Shown here piece by piece: positions 1 through 9,500 of a stretch of 64,000 nt of DNA. The notes beneath the pieces were generated by a model, which saw only the letters and a program-made list of their open reading frames with translations, was not told the DNA's origin and made no database searches. Location: positions 124,001-188,000 of the forward strand of contig QZKR01000152.1 of the NCBI GenBank assembly GCA_003598065.1, read 5' to 3'. Made by a program: the position numbers and the translations under genes. Positions within the stretch are counted from its first letter, which is position 1. Each line of letters starts with the position of its first letter. Origin of the DNA: Myxococcales bacterium (lineage in GTDB: Bacteria; Myxococcota_A; SURF-8).

Positions 1-1044
1 AGCTCAGCCAAAATCGGCCGGATCTTCTTCGCCGGGCTTGCCGTCGTTTTCGCCGCCGCTTGCGGCAGCGACACGGAGGTGATTTCCGGGGACTACCTCG
101 ACGCCATTCCCGATTGGGAGCAGTTGCGTCTCGACATCCCCGGCGGCGAAGCGCAAGGCCGGCTGCGCGCCGCCGAAGCGCCCATCGCCGAATATTACAA
201 AATCACCCGTCAGACGGTTCTGGACATCAACGGTTTCGTCTTCGCGATGCTGTCGGTCGTCGATGAAGTGCTTCAATACCCGCCGACCAGCGACAGCGGC
301 GATTCGCAGGTGTGGGCCCCGGAGCAGCCGCTTTCCGGCCTGTCGCCGGTTGTGCCGCGCTTCACCCTGACCGCCGTGGGCGAAAATAAATTCGACTTCC
401 TCTTCGAACTGCGGCCGAAAAACGAGGGCGAGGAAAGTTACGTCCGTGTCTGGGCCGGCGCGTTCGAGCGCGAGGCCGACACGGCCCGGCGCGGCCGGGG
501 CGAGATGACGATCGACTTCGACCAGGCGGCCGCCGTCGATCCGACGACCGAGGAGCGCGGCAAGATCATCATCGACTACGACATCCGCACCACTGTGGAT
601 CGCGTCATCAACCTTGCCTTTCAGTCCTTCCGCGGCGAAGACGACCCTGAAGACTGGCTTATCGACGCCGAATACAGCTACCGCGAAGCCGCCGACAACA
701 CGGGCGAGTTCTTCTTCACCGCTCAGGGCGACATCTTCCCCGCCGAGGATGGTTCGGCCAGCGAGGAAACGCTGTCCGTGTTCACCCGCTGGCAGGGCGA
801 CGGCGCGGGACAGGCGGTGGTCGAGGTTTCGGGCGAGGACATCGACGCGTCCGGGTTTTCGTCCGGCGAGGATCGGGAATGTTGGGACGACGGATTTCAC
901 CGCCGCTACTTCAGCCGCCTGGCCTATTGGGATGCGGAAGACCATCCTGACTGGCAGGCCAGCAATGTGGATAACCCGATCGAGGACGAGAGCGTCGCCT
1001 TCGGAGACGTCGCGGAATGCCCCTTCAGTTTCGAAAGCGATTGA
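1..1044 (+). CDS. Lipoprotein, 5' end cut off by window edge
   Basis: The reading frame is open from base 1, so the start codon lies outside the window. The first visible residues form a hydrophobic stretch ending in a lipobox (A-A-A-C-G, Cys about residue 21), followed by an acidic mature protein of about 325 residues. This is the pattern of a signal-peptidase-II lipoprotein exported across the inner membrane. The mature part is rich in Glu, Asp and aromatic residues and has no Cys cluster or repeat that I can assign to a family. The stop codon (TGA) is 99 bases before the start of the response regulator. Function is unknown; I am confident it is a real gene because the lipobox sits in frame near the start. 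Confidence 0.75.
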   Translation, partial: SSAKIGRIFFAGLAVVFAAACGSDTEVISGDYLDAIPDWEQLRLDIPGGEAQGRLRAAEAPIAEYYKITRQTVLDINGFVFAMLSVVDEVLQYPPTSDSGDSQVWAPEQPLSGLSPVVPRFTLTAVGENKFDFLFELRPKNEGEESYVRVWAGAFEREADTARRGRGEMTIDFDQAAAVDPTTEERGKIIIDYDIRTTVDRVINLAFQSFRGEDDPEDWLIDAEYSYREAADNTGEFFFTAQGDIFPAEDGSASEETLSVFTRWQGDGAGQAVVEVSGEDIDASGFSSGEDRECWDDGFHRRYFSRLAYWDAEDHPDWQASNVDNPIEDESVAFGDVAECPFSFESD

Positions 1045-1143
1045 CGTTCGCGTTCGAACCCGTGAAATATATTGAAGTTCCAGGCGGCGGACGGTACAAT
1101 CTTCGGACCTGCGTCTGTCGCATGGTTGGGGAAAAACGAACCG

Positions 1144-1524
1144 ATGGTTCACTCCAGCACAATTCTGATCGTCGAAGACAACGCCAAAACGATGAAGCTT
1201 TGCCGGGATCTTCTGGAACTTCGGGGCCATTCGATTCTTGAGGCGACCGACGGCGAAGAGGGGATCAACCTCGCGCGGCTGCATCGGCCCGATCTGATCC
1301 TGATGGACATTCAGCTTCCGGTCATGGACGGGCAGACGGCGGCGCGGCTGCTTAAAGAAAAAAAAGAGACGCGCAACATCCCGATCGTTGCGTTCACCGC
1401 GTTCGCCATGAAAGGCGACGAGGAGCGGTTTTTGACGGGAGGTTTCGACGGCTACGTCGCCAAACCGATCGACACCCGGCGGTTCGGCGAGCAGATCGAA
1501 GGCTTTCTGAAGCCGAAGCGCTAA
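1144..1524 (+). CDS. Single-domain CheY/DivK-like response regulator
   Basis: A 126-residue receiver domain with no output domain. It shows the acidic pair in ILIVEDN near the N-terminus, the phospho-acceptor Asp55 in LILMDIQLPVMDG, the conserved Thr/Ala region (VAFTAFAM) and the Lys of YVAKPID. The first four beta strands and the final helix fit one receiver of usual length. I chose the ATG at 1144 because the domain starts a few residues later; an in-frame ATG at 1072 would add 24 unrelated residues. The sensor kinase gene starts 43 bases downstream on the same strand, so the two probably form a phosphorelay, with this protein acting by protein-protein contact like DivK. Confidence 0.9.
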   Translation: MVHSSTILIVEDNAKTMKLCRDLLELRGHSILEATDGEEGINLARLHRPDLILMDIQLPVMDGQTAARLLKEKKETRNIPIVAFTAFAMKGDEERFLTGGFDGYVAKPIDTRRFGEQIEGFLKPKR

Positions 1525-1567
1525 AGTTGCGTCAACCTCCATCCGCTGAACCAAACAGGAAGAGCGC

Positions 1568-3214
1568 ATGTCGCGACGCGCCCTGACACCCGAGCAAACG
1601 GATCTCATGATCGAGCTGGCCCGCATCGGCGCCGGCGTCGTCGAGCTTGAGGACGCCGCGCACCGCATGCTTTCGGCGCTCATCGACCATCTGTCGTTCC
1701 AGCACGGCTCCATTCACCAGTTGAGCGATCGACTCGACGAATTCGAGGTCCTGGCGCAGATCGGCGAAGCCCGCCTCGCTTTGCCCGCTCCCGAAGAATT
1801 GATGGATCCCGAAACCGATTTCCAGAAGGCGATGCAGAGCGGCAAGGGACGGGTGGTGTACCGGACGATTCGCCAGAAAGGCACGCTGATCGAGGTCACC
1901 CGCTTCACTTTTCCGCTCTTGCACCAGAATCGCGCTTACGGCGTCGTGACGCTTTTGGCCACCGACGGTACGAACGCCAGCGAAGGATTGTTGGACACCG
2001 CCGACGTGCTGGGGCCCTGGATGGGCGAACTGCTGCGCAGAGTCGGCGAGGTCACGCAGCTCGTGCGGCGCGAGAACGAAATCCGCCGGCTTTCCAAATT
2101 TCCACGCGAAAATCCGAACCCGCTTTTCTGCTGCAACCGGCGCGGCGACGTCACCTACCTCAATCAGGCGATGCTGGACCTGCTGAAGGGCAACCGCCTG
2201 GGCAAGGTGAAGAACATCAAGGAACTGTTCAGCGACGGCGGCAAGAGCTTCTCTCACATCTGCCGCTCCGTCGGCGAAGACATCATTTCCAAAAACCGCG
2301 AGTTCCGCATCGGCAGCCGCATCCTTCTGGGCTCGGTGAGCTCCTACAAGGGCGCGGAGGATTCCTACGTCTACCTGCAGGACATCACCGAGCTCAAGAC
2401 GCTGGCCCAGGAGATGGCCCGCAAGAACATGGAGCTCACCGAAATCAAGGAAGAACTGGAGTACCAGACGCGCCGCGCGATGGACGCCAACCGCCACAAG
2501 TCGGAATTTCTGGCCAACATGAGCCACGAACTGCGCACGCCGTTGAACGCGGTGATCGGATTCTCCGAGGTGCTGCTGGACGAACTGTTCGGCCCGTTGA
2601 ATCCCAAGCAGCGCGAATATACGACGGACATCCTGGAATCGGGTCGGCACCTTTTGTCGCTCATCAACGACATCCTCGATCTTTCGAAGATCGAAGCGGG
2701 CAAGATGGAACTCGAGCTGTCGGAATTCGCGGTGCGCGACCTCGTGCAGATGTCCTCGAACCTGATGAAGGAAAAAGCCTCCAAACACGGCATCTCCGTC
2801 TCGATCGAAGTGGAGGAAGCCGTCGGCACGCTCGTCGCCGACGAACGGAAAATCAAGCAGGTGGTGTTCAATCTCATTTCCAATTCGCTCAAGTTCACGC
2901 CCGACCACGGCAAGATGGGCATCCGCGTTTCGCGCGACGGCGATTTCGTGAAATTTTGCGTCTGGGATTCCGGCATCGGCATTTCCATCGACGAACAGGA
3001 ACGCATTTTCGAGGAATTTCATCAGGTGGACGGCTCGCTGACCAAGCGTTACGAGGGCGCGGGCCTCGGCCTGGCCATCGTGAAGAAATTCGTCCAACTC
3101 CACGGCGGCAAGGTGTGGGTGGAGAGCAAACTCAATCTGGGGTCGCGCTTCTACTTCACGATCCCCCTGACGGCGCCCAAATGGCTGGCGACGCCTCAGC
3201 CCGCCGTCCAGTGA
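1568..3214 (+). CDS. Sensor histidine kinase (GAF-like, PAS, HisKA, HATPase)
   Basis: 548 residues with no membrane span, so probably a soluble sensor kinase. Residues about 1-170 look GAF-like, about 175-280 PAS-like (ending in YLQDITELK), followed by a short coiled coil. The dimerisation/phospho-acceptor domain carries His320 in the H-box MSHELRTPLNAVIGF. The ATPase domain follows, with an N-box (NLISNSLKF), a G1 box (DSGIGIS) and a G2 box (GAGLGLAIVKKF). An AGGAAG ribosome site precedes the ATG. It follows the single-domain receiver gene, its likely partner. The ligand sensed by the N-terminal domains cannot be told from the sequence. Confidence 0.92.
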   Translation: MSRRALTPEQTDLMIELARIGAGVVELEDAAHRMLSALIDHLSFQHGSIHQLSDRLDEFEVLAQIGEARLALPAPEELMDPETDFQKAMQSGKGRVVYRTIRQKGTLIEVTRFTFPLLHQNRAYGVVTLLATDGTNASEGLLDTADVLGPWMGELLRRVGEVTQLVRRENEIRRLSKFPRENPNPLFCCNRRGDVTYLNQAMLDLLKGNRLGKVKNIKELFSDGGKSFSHICRSVGEDIISKNREFRIGSRILLGSVSSYKGAEDSYVYLQDITELKTLAQEMARKNMELTEIKEELEYQTRRAMDANRHKSEFLANMSHELRTPLNAVIGFSEVLLDELFGPLNPKQREYTTDILESGRHLLSLINDILDLSKIEAGKMELELSEFAVRDLVQMSSNLMKEKASKHGISVSIEVEEAVGTLVADERKIKQVVFNLISNSLKFTPDHGKMGIRVSRDGDFVKFCVWDSGIGISIDEQERIFEEFHQVDGSLTKRYEGAGLGLAIVKKFVQLHGGKVWVESKLNLGSRFYFTIPLTAPKWLATPQPAVQ

Positions 3215-3278
3215 TTCATCCGCGACAGGGGGCCCGATGGATGCGACGGACCACGGCCGACCGGCCAAGGAGCGCAGC

Positions 3279-4931
3279 ATGAAAATCGCCATCCAGTTCA
3301 ACGGCCAGACCGTCGAGGCGCGGCCGGGGACAACCATTCTCAAGCTGCTGGAAACCTACCCCCATCCGGGCAAAAGCGCGCCTTTGGGAGCGATCGTCAA
3401 CAACCGCCTGATGGGGCTCTATCGCGTCCTGCGTTCCGATTGCACCGTCCAGACGATCGATTATCGCAGCAAGGAGGGCGCCAACATTTACCGGCGTTCG
3501 CTGACGATGATCCTCTGTGCGGCGTTCTCCGACCTTTTCCCCGAGGTTCGCCTGGAGATCGGTCAATCGCTGGCCAACGGTTACTACTATCACGTCACGC
3601 ACGGGCCCGCCTTGACCGAAACGATGCTCGCGGCGGTCGAGGCGCGGATGCGCGAGATCATCGCCGCCAACCGACCCTTGCGGCCGGTGCTGGTGACGAC
3701 CGAGGAAGCGGAGGAGTATTTCGCGAAAATCGGCTCGGAGGCCAAGGCGATGCTGCTGCACCAACGGCGGCAACCGGAGGTGCCGTGGGTGGTGATCGGC
3801 GAATTCCGCGATCTCGTCCATGGTCCGCTGGCGCCCAGCACCGGCGTCTGCCAGACTTTCGCCATCCTGCCGAAGCTGCCGGGGTTCGTGCTCACTTTTC
3901 CCGACCGCATCGGCCGCGTGCTGGTCGCCCTCCCCTCCCAACCGAAACTCTACGCCGCGTATCGCGACACGCGGATGTGGAACGAGCAGCTCGGCATTTG
4001 GAGCGTCGGCCACCTGAACCGCGCCTGCATCGACGGTACAATCTCCGAAATCGTCAAGGTGTCGGAAGGTCTGCAGGAGAAGAAAATAGTCGCCATCGCC
4101 GACCGCATCAAGGCGGCGGGAGGTGAAATCCGCGTCGTGCTCGTCGCCGGGCCGTCTTCATCGGGCAAGACGACCACCACCAAGCGGCTCGCCGTGCAAC
4201 TGATGGTCAACGGCATCCGCCCCGTGGCGTTGTCGATGGACAACTACTACATCGACCGCGCCGACACGCCCAGAAATCCGGACGGCTCCTACAACTTCGA
4301 AAGCCTGGAAGCGCTGGACCTGGACTTGTTCAACTCCCATCTGCACGACATTCTGGAAGGCAAGCTCGTCCAGATGCCGATGTACGACTTCGTCTCCGGC
4401 GCGCGCCGCAAGGATAAAACGATCCCCATTCAACTGCAACGGGACCAGGTGTTGATCGTCGAAGGCATTCACGGCATCAATCCGCGCCTCACGGAGGCCG
4501 CGCCGGCGAAGGCCAAGTTCAAGCTTTACGTTTCCGCGCTCACGCAACTCTGCCTCGACGAGCACAACCGCATTTTCACGTCGGACGCGCGCCTGCTGCG
4601 CCGCATCGTGCGCGACCGCCTCTATCGCGGCTATTCGGCGGCGCAGACGATCCACCAGTGGCCGCACGTACGCGCCGGCGAAAACAAGCACATCTTCCCC
4701 TACCAGGAAGAGGCGGACGTGCTTTTCGACACCTCGCTCGTTTACGAGCAGGCGGTGCTCAAGCCTTATTTACAGCGCTTTCTGCTGGAGGTGGACCAGC
4801 GCGACCCGGCTTACATCGAGGCGTATCGCCTCTTCAACTTCCTCTCCTGGTTCATCCCGATTTTTTCCCACGAGGTGCCCCATACCTCGATCTTGCGCGA
4901 GTTCATCGGCGGTTCGACGTTCAATTACTGA
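3279..4931 (+). CDS. Nucleoside (uridine-type) kinase with ThrRS-like TGS N-terminus
   Basis: 550 residues. The first 60 or so resemble a TGS domain (MKIAIQFNGQTVEARPGTTI), the next 130 the second additional domain of threonyl-tRNA synthetase (GYYYH segment), and the C-terminal half is a P-loop kinase of the uridine kinase/phosphoribulokinase family, with Walker A GPSSSGKTTTTKR near residues 290-302 and the substrate region DNYYIDR. This fusion is a known bacterial family annotated as nucleoside kinase; it phosphorylates nucleosides with ATP or GTP in salvage. I chose the ATG at 3279 because it has an AGGAG six bases upstream and begins the TGS fold; an ATG at 3237 is also possible. The 3' end overlaps the convergent membrane-protein gene by 7 bases. 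Confidence 0.85.
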   Translation: MKIAIQFNGQTVEARPGTTILKLLETYPHPGKSAPLGAIVNNRLMGLYRVLRSDCTVQTIDYRSKEGANIYRRSLTMILCAAFSDLFPEVRLEIGQSLANGYYYHVTHGPALTETMLAAVEARMREIIAANRPLRPVLVTTEEAEEYFAKIGSEAKAMLLHQRRQPEVPWVVIGEFRDLVHGPLAPSTGVCQTFAILPKLPGFVLTFPDRIGRVLVALPSQPKLYAAYRDTRMWNEQLGIWSVGHLNRACIDGTISEIVKVSEGLQEKKIVAIADRIKAAGGEIRVVLVAGPSSSGKTTTTKRLAVQLMVNGIRPVALSMDNYYIDRADTPRNPDGSYNFESLEALDLDLFNSHLHDILEGKLVQMPMYDFVSGARRKDKTIPIQLQRDQVLIVEGIHGINPRLTEAAPAKAKFKLYVSALTQLCLDEHNRIFTSDARLLRRIVRDRLYRGYSAAQTIHQWPHVRAGENKHIFPYQEEADVLFDTSLVYEQAVLKPYLQRFLLEVDQRDPAYIEAYRLFNFLSWFIPIFSHEVPHTSILREFIGGSTFNY

Positions 4932-7429
4932 GCGCCGACGACGTCCCCCGCAAAATAGAAGTGGCGTCGGGCCGGGTTGGCGGCGCGGATGCGGATGATG
5001 AGCGGCCGCGTTTGCCCGGCCAGCGACGAGGTGTCGAAGGCTTGGCGCGTCCAGACGGCGGCGTTGGGTTGCGTCAGCGTTCCGATGATCTCGTCGCCGG
5101 CGGCGGCCTCCAGCGTCACCGGCGCGCCGCCCTTCAGTTCGGCGGCGAAATCGGAAAGCCCCGCGCCCAAAAAAAGTTGGTCGCCGAACACGACGTCGGG
5201 GAACGAGAGAACGAGCGTTCCGTTCGTCGGATGCGCCCCAATAGCCTCGCGCTCGCCGCCGCCGAGGGCGGCCATGGCCGGACCGACCCAGTTCCACTCG
5301 GCGTCGCCGCAAATGAAGCGGTCGCCATCGGGCCGGCAATCGCGCCGCTCGCCGTTTTCTTCCACCCACGCCCTCGCTTTCGGAAGCTTCGCTCGCAGAT
5401 TGAAGCGGCTGGCCGAAGACGGCGTGAAGTCGAGGCGGACGACGGACACGGCAGAGCCATTATATTCAGTGGAAAGCGCCGCTTTCGGGCCGAGCGAATG
5501 CGGCCGCGCGGCGTAGCGGTCGGGATCGAAAGCGGTCCCGCTCCAGACGACGAACGCGCGGGCGTATGGGTAGAACGGCTCGTCCGACAGATGGTCCATG
5601 AACCGCGCCGGCGCGCCGGTTTCCGGAATCCATTCGGCCTGCGCGGCCGACGGGGTCACGATGAGCGCATCGCGCGCCGGGTCGTACTCGCCCCGGCGAA
5701 CGATTTTCATCGCTTCGCGCTGCCACGCCGGCGGTTCGAGGGACGTCAGGGCGACCCAAGCGCCGTATACGACAGCAGCACAAATTGCTGTAAGAAACAC
5801 CGCGCCGAGCGAAACGGCGAGGGGGGTTCGCCTAAAACCGTCCGCCAGCCTCCCCGCCTTCTCGCGCATCCAGATGCGCAAGGGGACGTCTTCGGCGATC
5901 AGCAGAGCATAAGCCAACGTCAGCGCACCGAGAATCAGTATGCCGATGACTCGGTTCTGCTCCTGTCCCCCCGCAATGACAAGATAGACGTCGTAGCTCG
6001 CCGCCATCGCCCAGGCGAAGGTCAGCCACATGAGGGCGTGGGTCCAGCGGCGCGGCTGGGCGAGGAAAAACAGCGCCATCACGCTGACCACGACGCAGTA
6101 ATACACCGTGAGCCCCATCGAGAGAAAAACCAGCGGATAGGAGAGCGCCACGGTTTCCCAGTCCGCGCGTCGTCGCGAAACCACGGCGATGGCCAGGGCG
6201 AACAGGGCCATCGCGCCCCAGGCGACGGCGTTGCGCCGCCCTTCCACCCGACGGTTGTGGCGCAACGCCTCGACGCGGAGGTCCGCGTCGGCGGCGCTAT
6301 CGACCGTGAACGTGCGGCCGATATGCATCGTGAGATACGGCAGGCCGAGGCGCGTGCTCGACACGACCTGCCGGTGCACGTCGAGCTTGGCCGCATACTC
6401 GCGCCAGTAATCGACGCCGAACATGGCCAGACTCAGCGACGCCAGCACGACGACCGTCGCGCCGTAGGCGATGAAAAATCTCATATGCCCGCGATCGAGG
6501 CGTTTCGTGCTTATCCAGCCATGCGCCGCCTTGACCAGCAGGCCGAAGAGAAGCGCAAAAGGAAAGAGCCGCACGAGCCCGGCGTAAGCCAAGGCGACGC
6601 CCGCCCGCGCCTGCCGGCCGCGCTTGAGCCAGGCGAGGCCGGCGATAAGCGCCGCCATCCAGTCGAAGCGCAAAAACGAGCCGATGATGAAGAGCTGGTG
6701 GTTGAAGAACACGGCGTAGTAGAAGGCCGCCGTCAAGAGGGCCGTCTCGGCGTCGAAAGCGCGCCAGAGCAGGACGAACGCGGCGAGAATGAGCACGATG
6801 TCCAGCAGCGCCAACAGCCGCATGCCCAGAGGCGTCACCGGCGTCAGCTCCGCGAGCGGCCGGGCCAGGACCCCCCACACGGGGCTGCCGTTGTAACCCA
6901 TGTCGTTGCAGCGGTCGTAATAGATACCGGCGTGCTGGACCTCGTAAAACGCCTCGATGTCGGCCCTGAATTCGGCCCAACGCTCGGGCGCAAATCGCCC
7001 TTTGCAGCGCTCCACTTCATCGGGGTCGGAGACGATATCCTCCAGCCGCTTCATCTGGTAGGTTTCCAGATCGCGGATTTCCCGGTCGCGCATGATCCGT
7101 GGCATCTTCCCGCCGGCTTCGGCCACGCCTTCCGCCTCGGCGATGACGATGCAACGGTAGAGGTTGAAATAGCCGAGTTCGGGGGCGTATTTCACGCCGA
7201 AGTAGTAATGGGAGATGTCATGATAGTGGAGCATCGAGCCATAGATGAAATCGCCGAAACGGAAAAAAGCGGCGATCGCCAGCACGGCCAGGAAGGCCGA
7301 AAGCGCCACGAATGGCCGCCGCCAGCGCGCATACAGCGCCTCCGGAGCGAGCAGCTTGAAACCGCCGGCCAGCCCGGCCAGGACGAGCACGGCGGCCTTG
7401 ATGTAAAGGCTGACCTCGTGGACGTTCAT
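4925..7429 (-). CDS. Large polytopic membrane protein, glycosyltransferase-like
   Basis: 834 residues with about ten or more hydrophobic segments spread over the first 560 residues, then a soluble C-terminal domain of about 270 residues. After the first two membrane segments there is a HYHDISHYYFGVKY motif of a kind I associate with GT-C-like (DUF2029/GT87-type) membrane proteins from deltaproteobacteria. Such proteins use polyprenyl-phosphate sugars on the periplasmic side, but no catalytic Asp-Asp pair can be assigned here with confidence. The C-terminal part is mostly beta-rich and may bind sugar or the protein partner. It faces the nucleoside kinase tail to tail and lies just downstream of the NHL gene. 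Function remains a guess; membrane location is clear. Confidence 0.6.
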   Translation of the reverse strand: MNVHEVSLYIKAAVLVLAGLAGGFKLLAPEALYARWRRPFVALSAFLAVLAIAAFFRFGDFIYGSMLHYHDISHYYFGVKYAPELGYFNLYRCIVIAEAEGVAEAGGKMPRIMRDREIRDLETYQMKRLEDIVSDPDEVERCKGRFAPERWAEFRADIEAFYEVQHAGIYYDRCNDMGYNGSPVWGVLARPLAELTPVTPLGMRLLALLDIVLILAAFVLLWRAFDAETALLTAAFYYAVFFNHQLFIIGSFLRFDWMAALIAGLAWLKRGRQARAGVALAYAGLVRLFPFALLFGLLVKAAHGWISTKRLDRGHMRFFIAYGATVVVLASLSLAMFGVDYWREYAAKLDVHRQVVSSTRLGLPYLTMHIGRTFTVDSAADADLRVEALRHNRRVEGRRNAVAWGAMALFALAIAVVSRRRADWETVALSYPLVFLSMGLTVYYCVVVSVMALFFLAQPRRWTHALMWLTFAWAMAASYDVYLVIAGGQEQNRVIGILILGALTLAYALLIAEDVPLRIWMREKAGRLADGFRRTPLAVSLGAVFLTAICAAVVYGAWVALTSLEPPAWQREAMKIVRRGEYDPARDALIVTPSAAQAEWIPETGAPARFMDHLSDEPFYPYARAFVVWSGTAFDPDRYAARPHSLGPKAALSTEYNGSAVSVVRLDFTPSSASRFNLRAKLPKARAWVEENGERRDCRPDGDRFICGDAEWNWVGPAMAALGGGEREAIGAHPTNGTLVLSFPDVVFGDQLFLGAGLSDFAAELKGGAPVTLEAAAGDEIIGTLTQPNAAVWTRQAFDTSSLAGQTRPLIIRIRAANPARRHFYFAGDVVGAQ

Positions 7430-7528
7430 CCGCTATTCTCTGACGTGATCGAGATTGATCCACCCGTGGCGAGCGAGCCTACTTTACCACATTCCGGTGA
7501 AAAAGCGGACACGCGCGCGAACGGAAAA

Positions 7529-8635
7529 TCATTCCGACTGAATGGAAAATTTCAGCAGCCGGTCCCGGTCGTCGAAAACGTAGACGACGCGGCTTGACGT
7601 GGCGGCTATGGCGTGGGGCGCGCCCATGTCGGCGGCCTCTGTCGGCGCGCCGTCGCCGGCGGCGATGAACAATCGGCGCTCCGCCGTGACGCCGATGAGG
7701 CGCTTTTTCGCGGGTTCGGCGATGTAGAGCACAGGCGCGCTGGCGGGGCCGGCGACAAGCAGGCGATAAGGGCGGTCGAAACGATAGAGCTGCGCCGCGC
7801 CCGGGGCATCGCGCCAGACGGCGGGGGCGTCCGAGCCGGCATAGTTGCTGACCAGCCAGGGGGCGACCGAGCCCGGCTGCAACCAACGGATCAACCCGTT
7901 ATCCGTGTCCGCCACGAATACGGCGGCGCGGCTTGCACTGTAGGCGAGGACGGTCACGTCGTGCGGCGCATCGAAACGCGCCTGGCGCGCCTCGCGCAGC
8001 TTGGAATCGTAGCCCGCCCCGACTCCGCCGGCGACGCGCGTCAGCACGCCGTCGGAAACGTACTCGTAAACGGCGTGGGCGCCTCGATCCGCGATGAACA
8101 AGCGGCTGTTTTCATCCACGCCGAGCCCCATGGGCTCGACCAGCGTTTCGCTTTTCCCCGGTTCGTCGCCGGGCTGTCCCGTGATCTCCGTGACGCCGGA
8201 ATCGGACAGGGCCAGCACGCGGCCGTTGCCGGCGTCGGCGACGTACACGACTCCCCGTCGAGCGTCCCAGGCGACATCCGTCGGATAACGCATCCGGACG
8301 TCGTCGCGGTCGATGGCGTCTTCCGCCGGCGCTTCGCGGCCCGCTTCGCCGCAGACGCCGAGCAGCGTGCTTACCGTCCGGTCCGTGAGATCCAGGGCGC
8401 GCAGGCAATGGTTGAACGTGTCGGCGATGTACAACGTCACGTTCGGCGCCGCATCCATGCCTTGCGGACGGTTGAAACGGGCTTCTTCGATCGGGCCCTC
8501 GGCGTAGCCCGGCTCCCAGGGGCCGTAAGTTTCCTCCAGGACGAGACGGGGCGGATCGGCGGCCTCAGCGAGCCCTGCCGCGAGCGCTATAGGGAGGCAG
8601 ACAAAAAGGGCGTGGATATGGCTGCGCCTTCCCAC
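7529..8635 (-). CDS. Secreted NHL-repeat beta-propeller protein
   Basis: 368 residues with an N-terminal signal peptide (hydrophobic core ending LAEAAD). The rest is a series of NHL-type blades: NRPQGMDAAPNVTLYIADTFNHCLR, YPTDVAWD...VYVADAGNGRV, EPMGLGVDENSRLFIADRGAHAV, APHDVTVL...VFVADTDNGLIRW and a last YRLLVAG...LYIAEP blade. NHL propellers usually act as binding scaffolds or, rarely, as lyases; no catalytic site is recognisable. The start is six bases after the stop of the LolA-like gene, so the two are very likely co-transcribed and may work together in the periplasm. Confidence 0.8.
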   Translation of the reverse strand: MGRRSHIHALFVCLPIALAAGLAEAADPPRLVLEETYGPWEPGYAEGPIEEARFNRPQGMDAAPNVTLYIADTFNHCLRALDLTDRTVSTLLGVCGEAGREAPAEDAIDRDDVRMRYPTDVAWDARRGVVYVADAGNGRVLALSDSGVTEITGQPGDEPGKSETLVEPMGLGVDENSRLFIADRGAHAVYEYVSDGVLTRVAGGVGAGYDSKLREARQARFDAPHDVTVLAYSASRAAVFVADTDNGLIRWLQPGSVAPWLVSNYAGSDAPAVWRDAPGAAQLYRFDRPYRLLVAGPASAPVLYIAEPAKKRLIGVTAERRLFIAAGDGAPTEAADMGAPHAIAATSSRVVYVFDDRDRLLKFSIQSE

Positions 8636-8641
8636 CGCCGC

Positions 8642-9403
8642 CTATTTCCCCCACTGGAGCTGGCGCACCGTGAACTGATCGTCCTTGAATCCCTGGTTGA
8701 CCTTGAAGGTTTTGACGTCGAGGATCGTTTTATGGCCGGTGATCGCGTCGCGGAGAACGACCTTCCGATGGCGGTGGAGGCCGCCCTCGAAGACGAACGG
8801 GTCCGAGTTTTCCATCACTTTCACCAGCTTGCCGTCCTTGTCATAATAATCGACTTGGCATTCCCAGAAGTTTTTCTTGTCCACTTTGAACGCGAGCCGC
8901 GCATAGTTCAGCTTCGCTTCCGGCTTGGCCGGGCAACTCAGGTAATAATAGCCTTCGTCCTCGCGCTCGATCGTCGGCGTGCACACATCCGCCCATTTCG
9001 TGGTCGCCATGTCGTCTTGAGTGAAGTCGCTGCCGGCGAAAGGCTGGCTCATGTTGTGCGCGGCGACGCGCCGCACCCGCTTGTAGCCGGGGAGGTACAC
9101 GTAATTGCGGTTGCGGTCCTCGATCAGCACGGCCATGCCTTTCAACTCACCCGTCGTGAAGCGGATCAGCCGCATGCGCTCGCCCTTCTGGCGGACGGTG
9201 AACTCGTAGGTTTTCTGCTCGCCGCTGACGTCAACGATCGTCATCAGGTTGTCCATCTCCTGATCTTGATAACCGCTGATCGAGGCGTCCATCTTTTGCA
9301 GGATTTCGAGGGCGGTCGGCCCTTCGGCGCGCGCCGAAACGGGCGGAGCAAGCATCAGAACGGCGAACAGGGAAAGGGCGCAGAACAAAGCGCAACGACG
9401 CAT
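8642..9403 (-). CDS. LolA-like outer membrane lipoprotein-sorting protein
   Basis: 253 residues. The signal peptide (MRRCALFCALSLFAVLML...VSARAEG) is followed by a fold typical of the LolA/LolB-like 'outer membrane lipoprotein-sorting' family (COG2834 type): EILQKMDASISGY at the start, then beta strands with KTYEFTVRQKGERMRLIRF, YVYLPGYKRVRRVA and a C-terminal TVRQL. Members bind lipid chains in the periplasm and are often linked to RND or MMPL transporters; none is present here. The ATG at 9403 is preceded by GGAGG six bases upstream and starts the signal peptide, so longer in-frame starts are rejected. The NHL gene follows after 6 bases. Confidence 0.82.
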   Translation of the reverse strand: MRRCALFCALSLFAVLMLAPPVSARAEGPTALEILQKMDASISGYQDQEMDNLMTIVDVSGEQKTYEFTVRQKGERMRLIRFTTGELKGMAVLIEDRNRNYVYLPGYKRVRRVAAHNMSQPFAGSDFTQDDMATTKWADVCTPTIEREDEGYYYLSCPAKPEAKLNYARLAFKVDKKNFWECQVDYYDKDGKLVKVMENSDPFVFEGGLHRHRKVVLRDAITGHKTILDVKTFKVNQGFKDDQFTVRQLQWGK

Positions 9404-9500
9404 GACAACCTCCGGGTGCGAGGGGTGAAAACCGGCGGCCCGCCGCCTAAGCGGGCTATGGGGCCAGTCTAGTGGGCCGACCGAGATTGTCAAGCCAAGC

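Noticed and set aside
4658-7597. 979-codon plus-strand frame over the membrane-protein gene
   Set aside because: Arg/Pro-rich with no domain; the minus-strand frame has clear membrane segments.
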